Shown: positions 12,217-27,541, numbered from the stretch's first letter. The stretch is DNA of 64,000 bases from Caenorhabditis remanei (GCF_010183535.1 NC_071333.1:7066587-7130586); one strand, 5' to 3'. Notes: generated by a model not told the origin, from the letters alone. A program made the numbers and translations.

Positions 12217-13866
12217 ATGTCAAAAAAAGAGGAAGAGTCAAAAAGAATGAGATATCTTATTATCGGTATTGCCACAGTAACCATATGGGCAACCTGCTAC
12301 TCTTTATACAAGCCACTTCCCGATGGATTCACTGTCAGTGCATGGGATCGGGCAGTAATGCATATTGTGGAGCCAGCTTTACGAGTTGCCTACTATTATC
12401 CGGTGAGTATTTCTATTGTTCTCAATAAAACAGTATGATGTTTCTTTGAAAAATTCGAATTGTGGGTATGCAAGAGATGATCAAAATTATGTAAACTGCA
12501 TTTCAAACGAGTTTTTTTCCATCTCATTGATTTGTCAACCACCAAGTTTTGCAATCTAACCTATCTTGTTACCATGTGATTTTGTAATAGCAGAAAAGAA
12601 TTTACTCGAACTCAAGTCTGCTAACATAATAATCCGCCAACAAAATTTCAGAGTCACATGTTCTCGAAAGCCAGCAGTATGGTTCAATGGACTCGCGGAG
12701 CTCTCAACTTCTTATCGAAATCTCTTGGACTTCTTGTCAACACACACGGAGAAATAGAAATCAAGTGGCAAAAGTGGAATGGGACACCTGTGAAAGTCTA
12801 CCGACCAATCAACAACCAAACTTCTACTGATGGAGCTGTTTTATTCATTCATGGTGGTGGTTTTGCTCTTGGAAACGTGGAGATGTATGATTCATTGGTT
12901 AGAAGAATGGCTTATGAGACAAGGACCCTTTTCATTTCTATCGAGTACCGACTCTCGCCTGAAACCGTTTTTCCTGGAGGGATTATGGATTGTGAAGCTG
13001 CAATTGAACACTTTGTGGAATTTGGACCTGCTCAATTTGGAATTGACACTTCAAAAATGGTAATTATGGGAGACTCAGCTGGAGCAAACTTGGCTACAGT
13101 CATTGCACAACGTAGAGCTGCTCGTAATGCATCTCCAAAGTTGGCTGGACAAGTTTTGATCTACCCACTTCTTCAAATGGCAGACTTGCAAACAGTCTCA
13201 TACCGATATTTCCATTCCCGTCTCGATGGTTATGCCTTGGTAGATCCCGAGTCAGTCGCCTACTACTACATGTTCTACGCAGGAATTAATATGGACGAAA
13301 AGGCGTATTTGGTGCCAAGTGTAATGTCGAATGGACATGTTGCTGATCATCTCAAGCAGAAAATTGATGAGGTAAATCGTATGATTTGAAAGTGGCGACT
13401 GCTTTAAATTTCAATGTTTTAGATTATGGTGTTTGAAAAAACGATTGAGCTCACACGGCGTTACAAAAACAGCAGTATCCCACAACGTTGGGCAGTGCGA
13501 AAGAACCTGGAAGCTCAACAGCTAATGGAACCATTCCTCACCAACCCAGATTTCTCTCCACTAATGAGAAAAGACCTGTCTAACTTACCACAAACAATGG
13601 TTGTTACTTGTGAATTCGATGTGCTTCGGGATGAAGGACTCATTTATGCGCATCGACTTGAGGTAAGTGTTTAATAATTATCTTAGCATAACCTGTTTTG
13701 AATTAAAAACAAATGATTTCAGACTGCTGGAGTGCCAACTACGACGATCAACTATGAAAATGGATTCCATGCAATGCTGAACTTTCACAGTGAGCTTCAT
13801 GAAGCATCAAAAGCGGTCTATGACATTGAACGATGGACTCTAAACGCAATCAACATTGTTAGCTAA
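12217..13866 (+). CDS. Arylacetamide deacetylase / hormone-sensitive-lipase-like alpha/beta hydrolase
   Basis: A 429-residue serine hydrolase from four exons (12217-12402, 12652-13371, 13423-13662, 13723-13866). Residues about 12-30 (YLIIGIATVTIWATCYSLY) form a signal-anchor, so it is probably a type II ER membrane protein with a lumenal catalytic domain, as known for AADAC. The oxyanion-hole motif FIHGGGFALG is at about 13 kb minus 150 bp, the nucleophile elbow GDSAGAN near 13070, and the acid Asp in CEFDVLRDEG. The His is in ENGFHAM of the last exon. All catalytic parts are therefore present. Family members hydrolyse neutral lipid esters or acetylated arylamides; the substrate here cannot be read from sequence. 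Length is close to the usual 400 residues. The gene is tail-to-tail with the GDPD-like gene 264 bp away. Confidence 0.92.
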
Positions 13867-14047
13867 CTTCATAAAAGTTAATTGTAGGACTAAATGTAGA
13901 TTTTGAAACTTTGAAAGCTTGTATTTATTTACACAGCTGATCAAAAATAGCATTAAAATGCTGTGACTTCTTACGGTTCCATCGAATACCAAACGATACT
14001 CTGATTTCCCTTGTTTACCCATTTACTGCCCTTTGTTTTTGAGATAA

Positions 14048-14053
14048 AATAAA
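14048..14053 (+). terminator. AATAAA poly(A) signal of the AADAC-like gene
   Basis: AATAAA sits about 180 bp after the TAA stop at 13864-13866 and only 43 bp from the opposing gene's signal. Confidence 0.6.
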
Positions 14054-14095
14054 TATGTTAGACATGTTTTCTCTTGTTAAATTTCAACTGTGATT

Positions 14096-14101
14096 TTTAT
14101 T
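14096..14101 (-). terminator. AATAAA poly(A) signal of the GDPD-like gene
   Basis: TTTATT on the plus strand, read as AATAAA on the minus strand, 30 bp past the TGA stop of the GDPD-like gene. The 3' UTR would be very short. Confidence 0.6.
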
Positions 14102-14130
14102 CAGAAAAGAACAAAAAATCAAATACGAAA

Positions 14131-15419
14131 TCAGTTAGATTTCCGACTAGAATTGGACGAATTTCCGGATGACGAAGAAGAGGAAGAAGTTCCAAGGGCA
14201 ACAAGGTAATTAACGAGATTTGGAAGTCCCATTTGACGAGCAAAATAATTACGTTCTTCGATAGTTTTGATATCGTAGATGAAGGTTTTGATGCTTGATG
14301 CAGCGGATTCCACAATGAGGGCTCTGAAAAATTCCGTAAAAATCAAGAGCCTGATCATTTTCGGTACCTGTCTGCGTCATCGACACTTGTAGCCAAGAAA
14401 TCCACTCCAAGGAATTTTGGTAGAAGTAGGGACCTAATGCTCCAATAGGTGAATGTGTCCATCATGGAGAAGTACCAAGAGGTGTACATGCTTCCTACAG
14501 CTGTTCCATCAGAAATCGAATATTCGGTGCTCTTCCAAATCATTCCTGAAATAACAAAATTTCACATGATCAACAGCTCTTTCAAGCTTTCACCTATCAA
14601 CAACTGCGAGTCAGTACATCTCATTCTTCCAGCCGCCAGAAGGTTGTAGGTTGTCACGGCAACCTTCCCATACAAGTTGTCTTGCATGATTTTGTTACGG
14701 AGGTATGTGAGCAGCTGAAACTTTTTCGAGATAACATAAAATTTGTAGCGCGTATGATTGATTTCTCACGTCGCCACAAAACTCTGGAAGATGCCAGATC
14801 ATGTTCATTTTGTTTGCCTCACACCAGGATACAGCTTCGTCGAATGTCAAAATGGTTCCATTAGAACCTCTGAAGTAGAAATAAACTTTGAACGCCGCAA
14901 ATGCAAAAGTGTTACCCGTAAACATTGAGCAGGCTCATCTGGATCCAATGTGTTTCACTGACAACATAAGTCGCATTGTCAGTAATAACACTGTCGGGAT
15001 GAAGAATTATCAACATTCCATCTTTGGTCATCCGAACATCCATTTTGATAGTATCTGCTCCATTTGCTTTAGCCTTAAAAACGAAAGATTGAGAATAGAT
15101 CTTACTTGAACTAGTCACCTGACGGAAAGCAGCAATTGTGTTCTCATGAACAGCACCATGAGCTTCTCCGCGCTCAGAAATGACGCTGGTTTTGTTGAAG
15201 AATACAACGCTCTTAATGATTTATATTTGGAAAAATGAAGCTGATTTTTTAACTTACAGTGCTTTCGGTGACTGGACTTCTGCGAAGAACACAAAACGCA
15301 ATTGAGATCAAAATCGGAAGTGTTAGTATTAGCGCCAAAACGATACGAAGAGCCAAGAATTTGATTGCCAGACATGCAAGTAGTGCTACCAGCACAATCG
15401 CAATGAACCAAATAAGCAT
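14131..15419 (-). CDS. GDPD-like membrane protein with altered active site
   Basis: A 334-residue protein from seven exons (15258-15419, 15119-15211, 14916-15073, 14770-14869, 14594-14714, 14368-14545, 14131-14323). Residues 2-46 are strongly hydrophobic, giving one or two membrane segments. A glycerophosphodiester phosphodiesterase-type barrel of the GDE1/GDPD1 layout follows. Recognisable blocks are [32 protein letters not shown] and LHPDS, and later a Trp-rich block and a conserved-looking [11 protein letters not shown]. In active relatives the first block begins HRG and the second has an ELD/EFD triad. Here the first His is Glu and the metal-binding Glu is Lys, while the second block's Asp and the later His remain. 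It may thus be inactive or have changed chemistry. The C-terminus is Ser-rich. Relatives cleave glycerophospho-lipids at membranes. Family call good, activity doubtful. Confidence 0.82.
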
Positions 15420-15996
15420 AGGTATCATTATCAGTTCATTTCATACTAGGAGCTCAAAAAAGAATGTTGATAAAAAAGAAAAGTGTCACAACAAAACTTG
15501 TGTCGAAATGAATTTTTTTGGCAAGCTGTATCATGAGGCTAGAGGCCATTTCCCTTTCTGACAGGTGAAATACGTTTTTTTTTTCGATATTTCCATTTTC
15601 ACCTGTTTTTATGCCTATCATGCCCGGCCATGAATAATTTCTAATTTTATTTAAAACACAATAAATTTCTTAATAAAGCTGTGTATCATAAAGTCACAAA
15701 CATACTTTGAGATAAATTACAATTGTCCATAATTAGAGAAGAAATGCAGTGATCTGATCCATGACCCGGATTTCAGGCGGAGAGAAGGGGGGACATCAAA
15801 AAATGATTCGTATTCACAGAAAAGAAAGAAGGTTGGGACTTTGGTTTGAATGAAACGGAACTAGCCAGAAAATGATATCGTTTATATATTACCAAATAGA
15901 TTTTTTCGCCCGTCGATTCGAGATTTACTACTAAAGCTGGCAATAGAAAATGATCTAAAAATGGATTTGAACAAATAAAGCTAATTTTCAGTTGGA
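15420..15996. other. Intergenic region, head of GDPD-like gene to tail of SLC17-like gene
   Basis: It holds the promoter of the GDPD-like gene and the 3' UTR of the transporter. AT-rich, with no coding signal or repeat seen. The two minus-strand genes lie 577 bp apart, too far for a typical nematode operon. Confidence 0.6.
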
Positions 15997-18754
15997 CTAG
16001 GCAGAAATCGTGAGATCATGAGATAGGAACATGCTATATTTGGCGAAGGCTTGTATCGTGGAAGACGTAGAGGAGTCAGAATCATTGGATTTCTGATCGG
16101 CATCCTTTGGGATGGATACTCGGTTGGAGGCCCATTCCTGAAAAATTATCGAATTGAACATTGTTTTAAAAGTTGAGTGAATATACTTACCGTTCTCTCA
16201 GCAGATCCCCACAAGGAGAAGAAAAATACTGGTAGGATAGCTACAAATGCTGAAATCTCGAAAACAATCGTCCATTCTTGTTTAGAGCCGGTCCTGAAAG
16301 ATAAGGGAATGCTGAATGAAATGAAGTATTTCAAAACTCACGTTAGAATTTGACTGATCAAAAGTTTGTTGAAAATTGAAAAACACGCTGCCACTGTAAA
16401 AGCAATTCCGGTGATAACTCCGGAGAAAGCTGGCGCAAGTTGGACCAGAGCTGTTTGTACACCAGGAGTGTGAAGTCCTGAAATACTTTCGATAATAACA
16501 AACGTAGACTAAGATAAGATGTACCTGCAAATGCGTTTGCCAAACATAGGATGATAATTGCCCAAACAGATTGTTGAAGGGCTCCGAACAATGGAGTAGC
16601 AGCGATACATATTCCAAGACCGAGGGACGCGATGAAATTGAATATCTTGCAAGATTGAGTTTTCCCTACAAATCAGAAACTTAAAACACTGTAATTATTT
16701 TTCTGAAACTCACTCATATACCCATTGGCAGTGAGATAAGATGCTAGACTAGACGACAAGCACTTGGAAAGGAAAAGAATTCCCATTGGAAGTGCCGACA
16801 CTAGACCGTTCACTGTGTTTGACAATCCAAGAACATCCGAAAAGAATTTTGGTAAGAATTGGAGCATAATGACTAATGGAAATTCGTGACAGACAAGAGC
16901 AGCTACCGCAACCCAAACTTGTTTAGAGGTAAGAATCGCTCTCCATGGGGTACTTTTTCGTTGTTTTCTCTTTCCAATGTTCTCTTCTTCAATTTTTCGT
17001 GTAATGTATGCTTCTTCGTTCTGTAACTAGTTTTTGCTTATACTCAATGTTTGCACCAAATCCTCACATGAGAAATACATAAATGTTTCGATGGTTTATC
17101 AGCTGAGAATACCACCCAAATGACCAAAACAGCGGCAGCAACCACTGAAGACAGATAGAAAATTGCTGGCCAACCACCAAGAAATTTGCTGCCATCACTT
17201 CCACATAACCATCCACCGACCGGTAAGATAATCAGGGTTCCTGAAGAAAAACGATTGTTTTTGTTTGTGTTTGTTAATTATGCGATTTTCCGTTTCATTT
17301 ACTTTACTATACTCACTATCATGTTACTCAATGAATTAGAGGTCAGGAAGTAGAGAAAACGTGAGTGTAGTGAAGAAGACTAGATAGGAGAAAAGATAAA
17401 TAAAAATGAAACTAACCGATTTGACGACCTCCGGTCACAATTCCAAGTGCACTCGGTCGTTCTTTCGGAGGAAACCATCTAGTGATCATAGAAGAGGACG
17501 CAGGGGATAATAATGCATCACCTACTCCAGTGAGAAACCTGAAATATAAAAAGTATGAGTGAGATCAAATAAATCTATTAATATTTGCAATATTCGGTAT
17601 CTGGAACTATCGGATACCTCCCCTTTCAGTTAACACCATATTTTTGATATTATGACATCATTATCAGTTCTATAACATATTGTTTTTGATCTATGTTATT
17701 CTCTTCTAAACTGTTTATCTATTTATCTATCTTGGTCACAAATAACCGAATAATCATATGTTCCCATAAATCTTTATCATTCCTTTCATTTTTTCTTGTA
17801 TCTCTCAATTTCTAAACCTAACCCAGTAACTAAACATAGAAATTGTACAAATGAACTGCTGATCAAATCTATATAGAAACGAACACGTTGAACGAAAAAC
17901 GAAAAACGAGAAATCTCACTTTCTGTTTCCTAATCTTTGATAAGAAAAAAGAAAAACAGTGTGATCTTTTCTAGAAGATAAAGTTGTATACATAAGTGGC
18001 ATCAATGACAAACCTCAGAAAAAAGACAAGGGCAAAAGAGACGCCAGCTGACACTGGTAGAAGAGCGTTAGAAACGATGATGAACACCATTGCTGCCACG
18101 ATTGTCCACTTTCCATTCAAACGATCGGCTTGCCATCCGGTGACAAACATAAACAGGGATCCGAAATTTTGACCCGAGTAGATTAAACCTTGAAAAATTA
18201 CGAATTTGAGAAAAAAATTGAAAAACTGAAAAGAAAAAAGATGATAGAATTGAAGAATTTTGAATTCCAAAAACATGCTGTCACCTGGTTTGGTATTGCG
18301 ATCACATTCAGTAAGAAAGTATGAAATTAGTAAAAATAGGAAGTGAAAGATACTAAATACTAACTTCGTATTTATTTTATAATATCAATTTGGAACCAAA
18401 TTAGGAGATTTTTACACAAAATAGTTTAGCACTGCAACAAATATTTCAGTTTCTACTCATTGAAACTTTTAATTTTTTACAGTCAATTTTTTCTGACTTA
18501 CCTTGTTGGATAGAGCTCCAGCCAAACTGTTTCGGATGATTGCATGGCACAGCTTCAACTTCTGGCTCAGCAAGGGGACACGAATAATTGCTATCAGGTT
18601 TTTTGACCATACAAACCATTGACTGTGATATGTTCGATGTTCCAATAGCCAGTGCCACAAAGCATAGGCATAATAGGAACGAGAAGAAAAGTCGAGTCGA
18701 GGGGAATATTTTGGATTTCTCCGACACGAATACGCATTCTTTTTGCGCATCCAT
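15997..18754 (-). CDS. SLC17-type (Na+/phosphate, sialin, VGLUT-like) anion transporter
   Basis: A 516-residue major-facilitator transporter from nine exons (18502-18754, 18014-18188, 17417-17538, 17068-17240, 16714-17020, 16525-16665, 16342-16477, 16191-16293, 15997-16137). A first membrane segment near residues 20-42 is followed by an extracellular loop with four Cys and the sequon NYS. Further family marks are GLIYSGQNFGSL, the MFS loop signature GWQADRLNGKW, and a block RFLTGVGDALLSPASSSM matching the SLC17 R-x-LxGxGxGxxxPA pattern. About 12 membrane helices and a short polar C-terminus follow. The usual acidic residue of that block (GEG) is GDA here. Family members move organic or inorganic anions with H+ or Na+; the substrate cannot be read. 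The long intron 17539-18013 shows no other feature. Confidence 0.9.
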
Positions 18755-21700
18755 TGTCTGAAACCATTGGAATGATGAAGACGTGGAAAAACAGAAAATG
18801 AGACATTTGAAGTTTCAAAAATGACGTCTGGAACATTACAACTTAGGAAATAGAGAAAAAAAGAAGGAGTAGTACATATTGGTATTTGTACAAAAATTCA
18901 AGTGTTTTCGATGTATGTTTGGTGAAGAAAAATAATTCTCGAAAAAAAAAGAGAGAAAGTTATTAGAAAGGTTTGCACTATATTAAAACGAGATCAAATC
19001 AGAAAAAGGTTTTAGTAGAATATCTCTTTTTGATTTTCACGGGTCTACTTGTTCATGTGATGAACACCCGGGGAGACAAGATTGATGGCTGATTTGGCTA
19101 GGAGGAGACACCGACGCCATTTGTTGACTATGGCGTAGGCCCTCAGACCCCTCCAGCCCCCATCGTCAGCGTACTGTATCGATAACTGTTTATTCTCTGC
19201 CCTCCACTCCTCTGCCCTCCTTCTTTTCAACACATGACAGATATGTTATTAATAAACTGTACTTCTGGAACTAGATGATAAGAAAAAAAGTTCAATTAGA
19301 GGAAGGAGGGGGAGAGTGTTAAAATTCATAATTGTTCAAATTGAGATGACATATCGCGGGAAATCAGGTGAGTGTGGGGGAACGGGGGCAAACAGAGTGG
19401 GAGGATATACTTGGGCAAGTTTAGAAGAAGGTCACCTGAGGTTTAGATATTTTAATTCTGAATCAACACCGAAAAATCAAAAGACAGAATTTAAATAAGA
19501 AGATTCCGTAATTCTAATAAAAGTGAATTTGAAAGTGAACTTTGAAATAATAATACACGCGGTTCTGTCTGCGTACAATTTCATATTTGACCGCCAGTTA
19601 TAGACCAAAAGAACAGTTACCTGCGTTTTAAATAATCTAGATGCATTACAAAGTGGAGAAGAGGTGAGTCAGTAGACATCAGTCACGAAGTATCTGGACA
19701 CCTCTCCCATCTCAATGCTTTTATTTCAAAAAAGTGTGAGAATATGTATATGGTAGACTGTAACTAGATACAAATAGTCTCATTTTCTTACCCCCTTCCC
19801 TTCTACACATTCATTCAAAAGAAACACTTTCACTACTGAATCGAGTGAGACATCGGGATTATGTAATCCGCAATGTTTGTTCTTAAGATTTTCGATCTAA
19901 TTGCGGAAATGGAAGCTGATGGTGAAACTGTAGGAAAAACTGAAGGTAGGAAACAAAGTAGAATAAGGATTAGAAAGTAATATAGTAAACGACACGTAAC
20001 GTTTTTCTTTTATAGTAGCATGGTACGGTAGAAATATATGTACTCAAGGAGGCGAATGATGCTTGTGCTCATGCGCACGTCATTTACCAGTTTTCAATAA
20101 CTGAGCTTTCTTTTTCGAGAACAATGCTTTCATGACTCACGGAAACAGGTGTCCAAAATATAGCATAGCTCGTATGGTTTTTGTGCAGCTACCAGTTAGT
20201 GAGAAGCCCATGACAGAAAACTTGCAACGATAAGCGGAATGACGTATTGCCCAAAATGTTGATGTTCCATGCTGAATAGGTTTGGAATAAAAATTACCAT
20301 AAGAAGTAGTGCCCCCTTTTCAAAAATTATGCAGACTCATTCATCAGGAACAGAAAAGAGAAAGTGCAAAGAATGAACGAATTCAAAAGTTGCATTGAAT
20401 AATATAAATTTTCCTTTCAGTAGGAAAAGAAGTTTGTCTTTTTGGTGTGTCTAGAACAGAATCTGAATCTGAACTCGATTGAACTACCATTTATACCTAT
20501 ACTCCACCATCTTGTGATGATTTGAAACGAGGATGTCATCTTTACATTTTTTGTTCATATTGCTTTCTCATCTCCTCCCACTCGAATACCTTACAAATGC
20601 ATACATCATTTTGAACTGTTCCGCAATTGTCCAGAATATGCAAACCGCGATATACATAGACCAGACCACCCACCTACGCTGTCTTGAGAAAGGGTGTGGT
20701 TCTAATGGACAACGTGTTACTTTTTCTTTCGTTTTTTCAAGATTCTCATCGAAATGATGACGATGATTCAGATTTTCAGATCGTTTTTGTCTGGCGGGTC
20801 AGGAGCATAAACATCGCGAACATGTTATCAGCATGCGGTTGATGTTTTAAACTTTGAACTAACAAATGCTCTCGATTCACTTTTTGATTTCATCCGAAAT
20901 GTGCCCTACCACGCTACACTCACGTTGCCACCGCCCGCATCAGTGTCAATATGTACAGAAGTTTTAGAAGATAGAGTTGTTCGGATTGACTCAGAAATAA
21001 AATTGACTTTTACCACACAGTTTTTGGTAGGGCACAACACATTTCTATTTGTCGTAGTATTGTTCAAACCCATTTATAGAGTTTGCTGTATGAAGTTTTG
21101 ATTTGGAAGTCGAAGATCATGGAAATCGAACAAAAAAATGAAGAAAATAAATAACCGTTACAAGGGAAGTAAAGACACACATAGACAGAAAGTATGTTTT
21201 AAGTTTTAATTTTGGCACTGAAAACAAAACTTATATGTATAACATCTGGGATGTTTCAGTTGATGGGGAAGTAGGCTGTTTGGGAACAAATCTTATTTAG
21301 ATCTTACTTAATTAAAATCTCAGAGTTTCTTAGTATAGCTCAACATATCAATATGATTCTTGATGGATACAGTAGCAAGTGTCTCAAAACTGTGAGAGTG
21401 CGAATAGAAAGATTTGGGAACATTTCCCCAAAACTTGAGAATAGGAAAGATTTATAAAGGAAGTTTAGAACTCACTTGGACAAAAAAGTAACTCCTAACA
21501 GTATTCACGTTTTAACAAATGAGAATAGGCGGAAGACTGAATTAGGTTTTTGCGGAAATCGCAAAATGGAAAAGCACACACAGAAGCAGTACACGATGGA
21601 GCAAGGAATAAAAACGGGAGCAGAACAAAGTCTGTGGTCAGTTTGTGTAAATACATGATGCTGACCAATGAATGAGACGAAAAGACTATGAGGTCAACAT

Positions 21701-23252
21701 CAACAAAAATTGCAAGGAAGTAGTTTTGTCAATGAGTAATCGAAATCACTTCGAGGAAAAAGAGAAAAGTAAGCAACGAAAAGTCTAATAGTTCTTTTCA
21801 GAAGGTGAGTTGTTTATGAATTGAGGTCTATATTGAATTGTTGAGGAAAATAGGGAGAAGAGGAAGAAAATTTTGTTGATTTTCTTTATTCATGCGCAAA
21901 TACGGTAGAATACGACATTAGGAAAAGAAAAAGAATCGGGGACATGTTTATGCTTTTCAATGGATCTACAACCATGTTTATTTGCTGTTAAAGCTTTTCC
22001 GTTTGGCCTTGAAATTCAGATAGTAGCACACCATACACAGAAATGCGTAAGTGTATCGTCTCATTTTCTGATCTACTTTCTCCCAACATACAGTACAATT
22101 TTACTGATCACAGACAAATGTTTGCCTTCTAGCAGTTGTTGCAACAGAGTATACTTTGGCAGAAGTAAAAAGTACCTAAAACTATTTAGACTCTACTTGG
22201 TTTCCAACAATATGGATTTTAGGCGGACAGAAATGTATAAAAGCAGAAAAGGTAATACTCGGTTCCACCTATAGTACTATTTTCTGCATGATTCACAATT
22301 CGGTATAAAGAAAAAAAAATTTTGTTTGGACCTGAAAAATAGGTGTTGTTTGAATTGCGGAATATGTAGTGGACGCAGAACACAATACTAACAACTCAGA
22401 AGAAAAACTGGCGTGTTTTTTTCTAAAAAGGTCAATCGTGCCAACCTGTAATTCCTTTTAATACGCTACACATGGTCAAATCAAGATTATTGTTTTATTT
22501 GTTGGCAGAACGCCAGAGAGAAAAATTTCTAAGAATACTTGAACCACCCACCCAACATAGCCAAAAATTTTTGCTTGATGTTCATTTCAAGTTATCAAGC
22601 AAGTAATCTGAGTTAGTAATGTTTTCAAAACTTTGACCATCTTTATGTTCCCATGCTGGAAACAGGAAAAATACATGAAATTTTATGTTAGAATTAGAGT
22701 ATAAGCGAAAAGACAACAAACCACGAGTATTAAAAAAAGATACTGCCACCTTCACAACTCCAACGTAAAATGAACGTGATACCAAAACAATAGGCATTTT
22801 CATCATCCTTGGAGTGCATCGTATCATTTGACTGCGGCCTTATTAATCCGTCAGTGTTTTGTTTTTTCTTCTTCAGAATTATCACTTTCAAGTGTGGGAA
22901 TACGTTTTTCTCAGTTTCATTCGTAAATTGAAACTTCCGTTCTCTTATATTTTTTTCTTTTTGCTGTTTACTACGAGTTAGTCGCAGTAAAACAGTAGTA
23001 TGTGATACATTCTTGCACCTAACACCGTATTCCTGTTCTGGACAGCAAAATTATTTTTTCTTGAGACTGCTTCATCTAAGATACTGTAAAATCTGTAGCT
23101 AATTTTTCATAATTGATGTTCAGATCTGACAGTGTTCTATTTTTTGAAATTACGTGTTAGTTTTTTTGAACTTTTTAAAACTTCCAACTGCTATATTTAA
23201 TATTTATTTGATTCAACCTTTACATTTTTCAAAAAAAGATTATAACGTGTAT
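18755..23252. other. 4.5-kb intergenic region, SLC17-like to acyl-CoA oxidase gene
   Basis: It contains the transporter's upstream region (18755 to about 20000), with a moderately GC-rich patch near 19060-19170, and then AT-rich DNA with no supported exon. The 23203-23252 end is the 3' UTR of the oxidase gene. I looked for tRNA boxes, snRNA-like stems and long inverted repeats and saw none. Small non-coding RNAs cannot be excluded by eye. Confidence 0.6.
23203..23208 (-). terminator. AATAAA poly(A) signal of the acyl-CoA oxidase gene
   Basis: TTTATT on the plus strand, 45 bp beyond the TAA stop of the oxidase, gives a short 3' UTR. Confidence 0.55.
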
Positions 23253-25613
23253 TTACAACTTCGAACGAGCATCTTTCATCATTGGACCAAGATACTTTGT
23301 GTGTGATGGTAATACTTCGGCCTTGTTGAGTTGACTGTTTTGAGCCCATTCGAGAAGTGCTGGATACACATTTCCATCACGTCTTCCTAGAACTGACTTC
23401 AACTCCTTGTCGTCGTAATCCCAACTGTCCACCAGACTAACTGCATTTGGACGGATCTTAGCCAAGCATCTGAAAATTAATTTCAGTGTCCTCGCATTAT
23501 CTAAGTTTATCATACTCATAAATTCCCTCTTTGATCTCATTCATCTGATTAGATGTCATGTATCCGTCCTCCAAAAATGCTCCAATTGAAGAAGTGATAA
23601 TATCATAAGCATAGAGTCTCGCAACATCTACCAGAACAAATTTCAGGTCTTGTGGAGCCAATGAGACCTTATGCAAGAAATTCTTGACAAGGTAAACACG
23701 GACATGCCATCTAGAAGCCTTAGCGAGTTCCACTGAAACTGAATTCCAAGCATCTTCTGGATTCAAATGTTGTTGTGCTTTCTTCAAACGATCATAGGCA
23801 CGGAAGACTTGTTTTCTGGCAGCATGTTCCAAGTCTTCAACAAGTTGAGCATCAGTATAATGGTGATGAGTGGTCAGTCGAGAAGATTTCGCTCCAGTTC
23901 TACCAATATACGCTCCAATATCAGCTAATTTAGCAGTTCCTTTTCTAACTTCTTCAGCAGCACGCATAAGGAATCTGTAAATTTAACTGCTTGAAAAAAA
24001 AAACAATTTCTCATATTTCTTACCTTGCAACTTGAAGAAGCATAACAAGATTCTCTCCTTCATATGTACAACCTCCGACAGCATATCCGTAAATTTCTGG
24101 AAAACCAGAAGCTTGGGAATATCCATGACCACCACAAGCCAATCTGCACTGCTCAATTCCTTGAGCAGTATCCCAAGAGACCACAGACTTCAGTCCAGAC
24201 GACAAAACGTGAAGCTCAGCAAGAAGTTCAGTATTTCCATGAGTTAGTTGCTCCGTGACAGTCATGTACAAATCACGGATTTCAGTAGCTGCAGCCATGA
24301 ATGCGAATGCACGAGCCAATTGTGGGAAGACACGGAATTGTTGAGTTTGATAGTCCAGGATTTGGACTTCTCCTTTTCTAAAAGCATACAACTTTAATAT
24401 AAAGACTTATTCAATGTTATTTACCCTGGAGTAATCTCTCCTTGCCTTCTAACCGATGCATATCTTGTGGCAATAGTCGCAGCAGCAGCAAGTTGGGTAG
24501 ATTGATCCTTGATCATGATGGAACGGACAAACACCATTGTTCCATATCCAAGCTTGGAATGAGCTGGGGCCACATAAGTACCATCTGGCTTCACTTTGGC
24601 ATATCTCATGAGAAGATGCTTTCTTGGAATTCTGACTTTGTCAAACAACAAGAACCCATTATCATTTCCATTAATTCCAAGTTTTGGCCCGATGTCTCCC
24701 AAACGAATCCCCTTCAATGGAAGATGGGTATCATCTTCACGAAGCTGTACAATAAACGGATGCGGTCCTTTGCATTCTCCTTTTGTGTAAAGTTGTGCGA
24801 CGACCACAGCGTAGTTAGACGACTTTCCCAAGCCACCTGGCCACCATCTTAAACAAAACTACACTAGTCTCTTATCAATTTCAATACTCTTACTTTGCGG
24901 CGGTGATTGTTGGAGAATTCAAAACAAACTCCTCTGTAGCCGGATCATAAGTGGCAGTGGTCTCAAGTTTTGACAGATTGGTACCATGTCCTAATTCAGT
25001 TTGGGCATAAGTTCCCACAACTGCACGTGAAATCGCTTTGGTCAGCCATTCGTCCAGTTGCTCATCATCAGTTTGTCCTAGACAATTGAAAAGAAAACGT
25101 ATTGGCAAAAGAATGAGGTCTCACCTTGCAGAGTTGGAATAAACATGACGTAGTGAAGAGACATAGCGTGTAAATCACGTCCCATTGTCAATCTGAAAAC
25201 AAAAGTTAAAATTATTTACGAATTTCAGAGGAGGTTCTTGAAAACTCACGCTTGATAATACATTCCTTCTCCAAAAAAGTCAGATCCATCAATCTGGTCG
25301 GTGTTATCCGTCATTGCTACAACTTTCCGAGCATTATTGAGAATTCGTTCTTCACGAGACAAGAACTCGATTGGCACTGGATCTTTGAAGTCATCAACTG
25401 ATTTCACAAACTCCAAGATTTCACGACGACGCTATAACGGAAAATTATTTTTGATCGAAAGATAAATGAATTAGGAAAATTTCAAAATAATCTCACTTTC
25501 AAAACATCAGTTCCTCCATGAATCCACGCAGATAGTCTCTCTGTATCAAACGTTCCTTTCTTACGCTCATTCGTAATATCCACATTGTCACCTTCTTGTA
25601 TCCAACGACTCAT
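23253..25613 (-). CDS. acox-1.6: Peroxisomal acyl-CoA oxidase
   Basis: A 667-residue flavoenzyme that introduces the trans-2 double bond in acyl-CoA, passing electrons to O2 to give H2O2. It is the first step of peroxisomal beta-oxidation, which in C. elegans also shortens ascaroside side chains. Eight exons: 25497-25613, 25250-25431, 25125-25192, 24894-25077, 24425-24847, 24024-24377, 23516-23974, 23253-23469. Visible marks are [13 protein letters not shown] and LETTATYDP (FAD/substrate region), [20 protein letters not shown], and [13 protein letters not shown], whose Glu corresponds to the catalytic base of rat ACOX1. The C-terminus ends SKL, a perfect PTS1 peroxisome signal. Length equals the family's usual 660-670. 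The symbol is from memory of the F59F4 gene order (F59F4.1) and is less certain than the family call. Confidence 0.95.
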
Positions 25614-27309
<1,696 letters not shown>

Positions 27310-27535
27310 TTTGTCAAAATGCCGCCGAAAGGAACGTCTTCTTCCTTCCAATCTAATTTTATGTGATACTGGTCTTCCTCCCCTTGATTTATTGTAGAAT
27401 GTCTTCGGACCCACACCGAACAAAAACTTGTCACCTCTCGCATCATCTTTTCTTTTATAAATTGTGATATACACCTCGCTAGTGCGATTCAGTAGTTCTC
27501 CCATTCATTTCTGTCCCTTCAAACGCATTTGTCAA

Positions 27536-27541
27536 AATAAA
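27536..27541 (+). terminator. AATAAA poly(A) signal of the RAMP4 gene
   Basis: AATAAA 227 bp past the stop. A second AATAAA at 27568-27573 would extend the mRNA into the opposing gene's 3' end. Confidence 0.5.

Noticed and set aside
20533..20757. 74-aa frame with a signal-like N-terminus
   Set aside because: Isolated, no supporting exon, and hydrophobic starts are common in AT-rich random frames.
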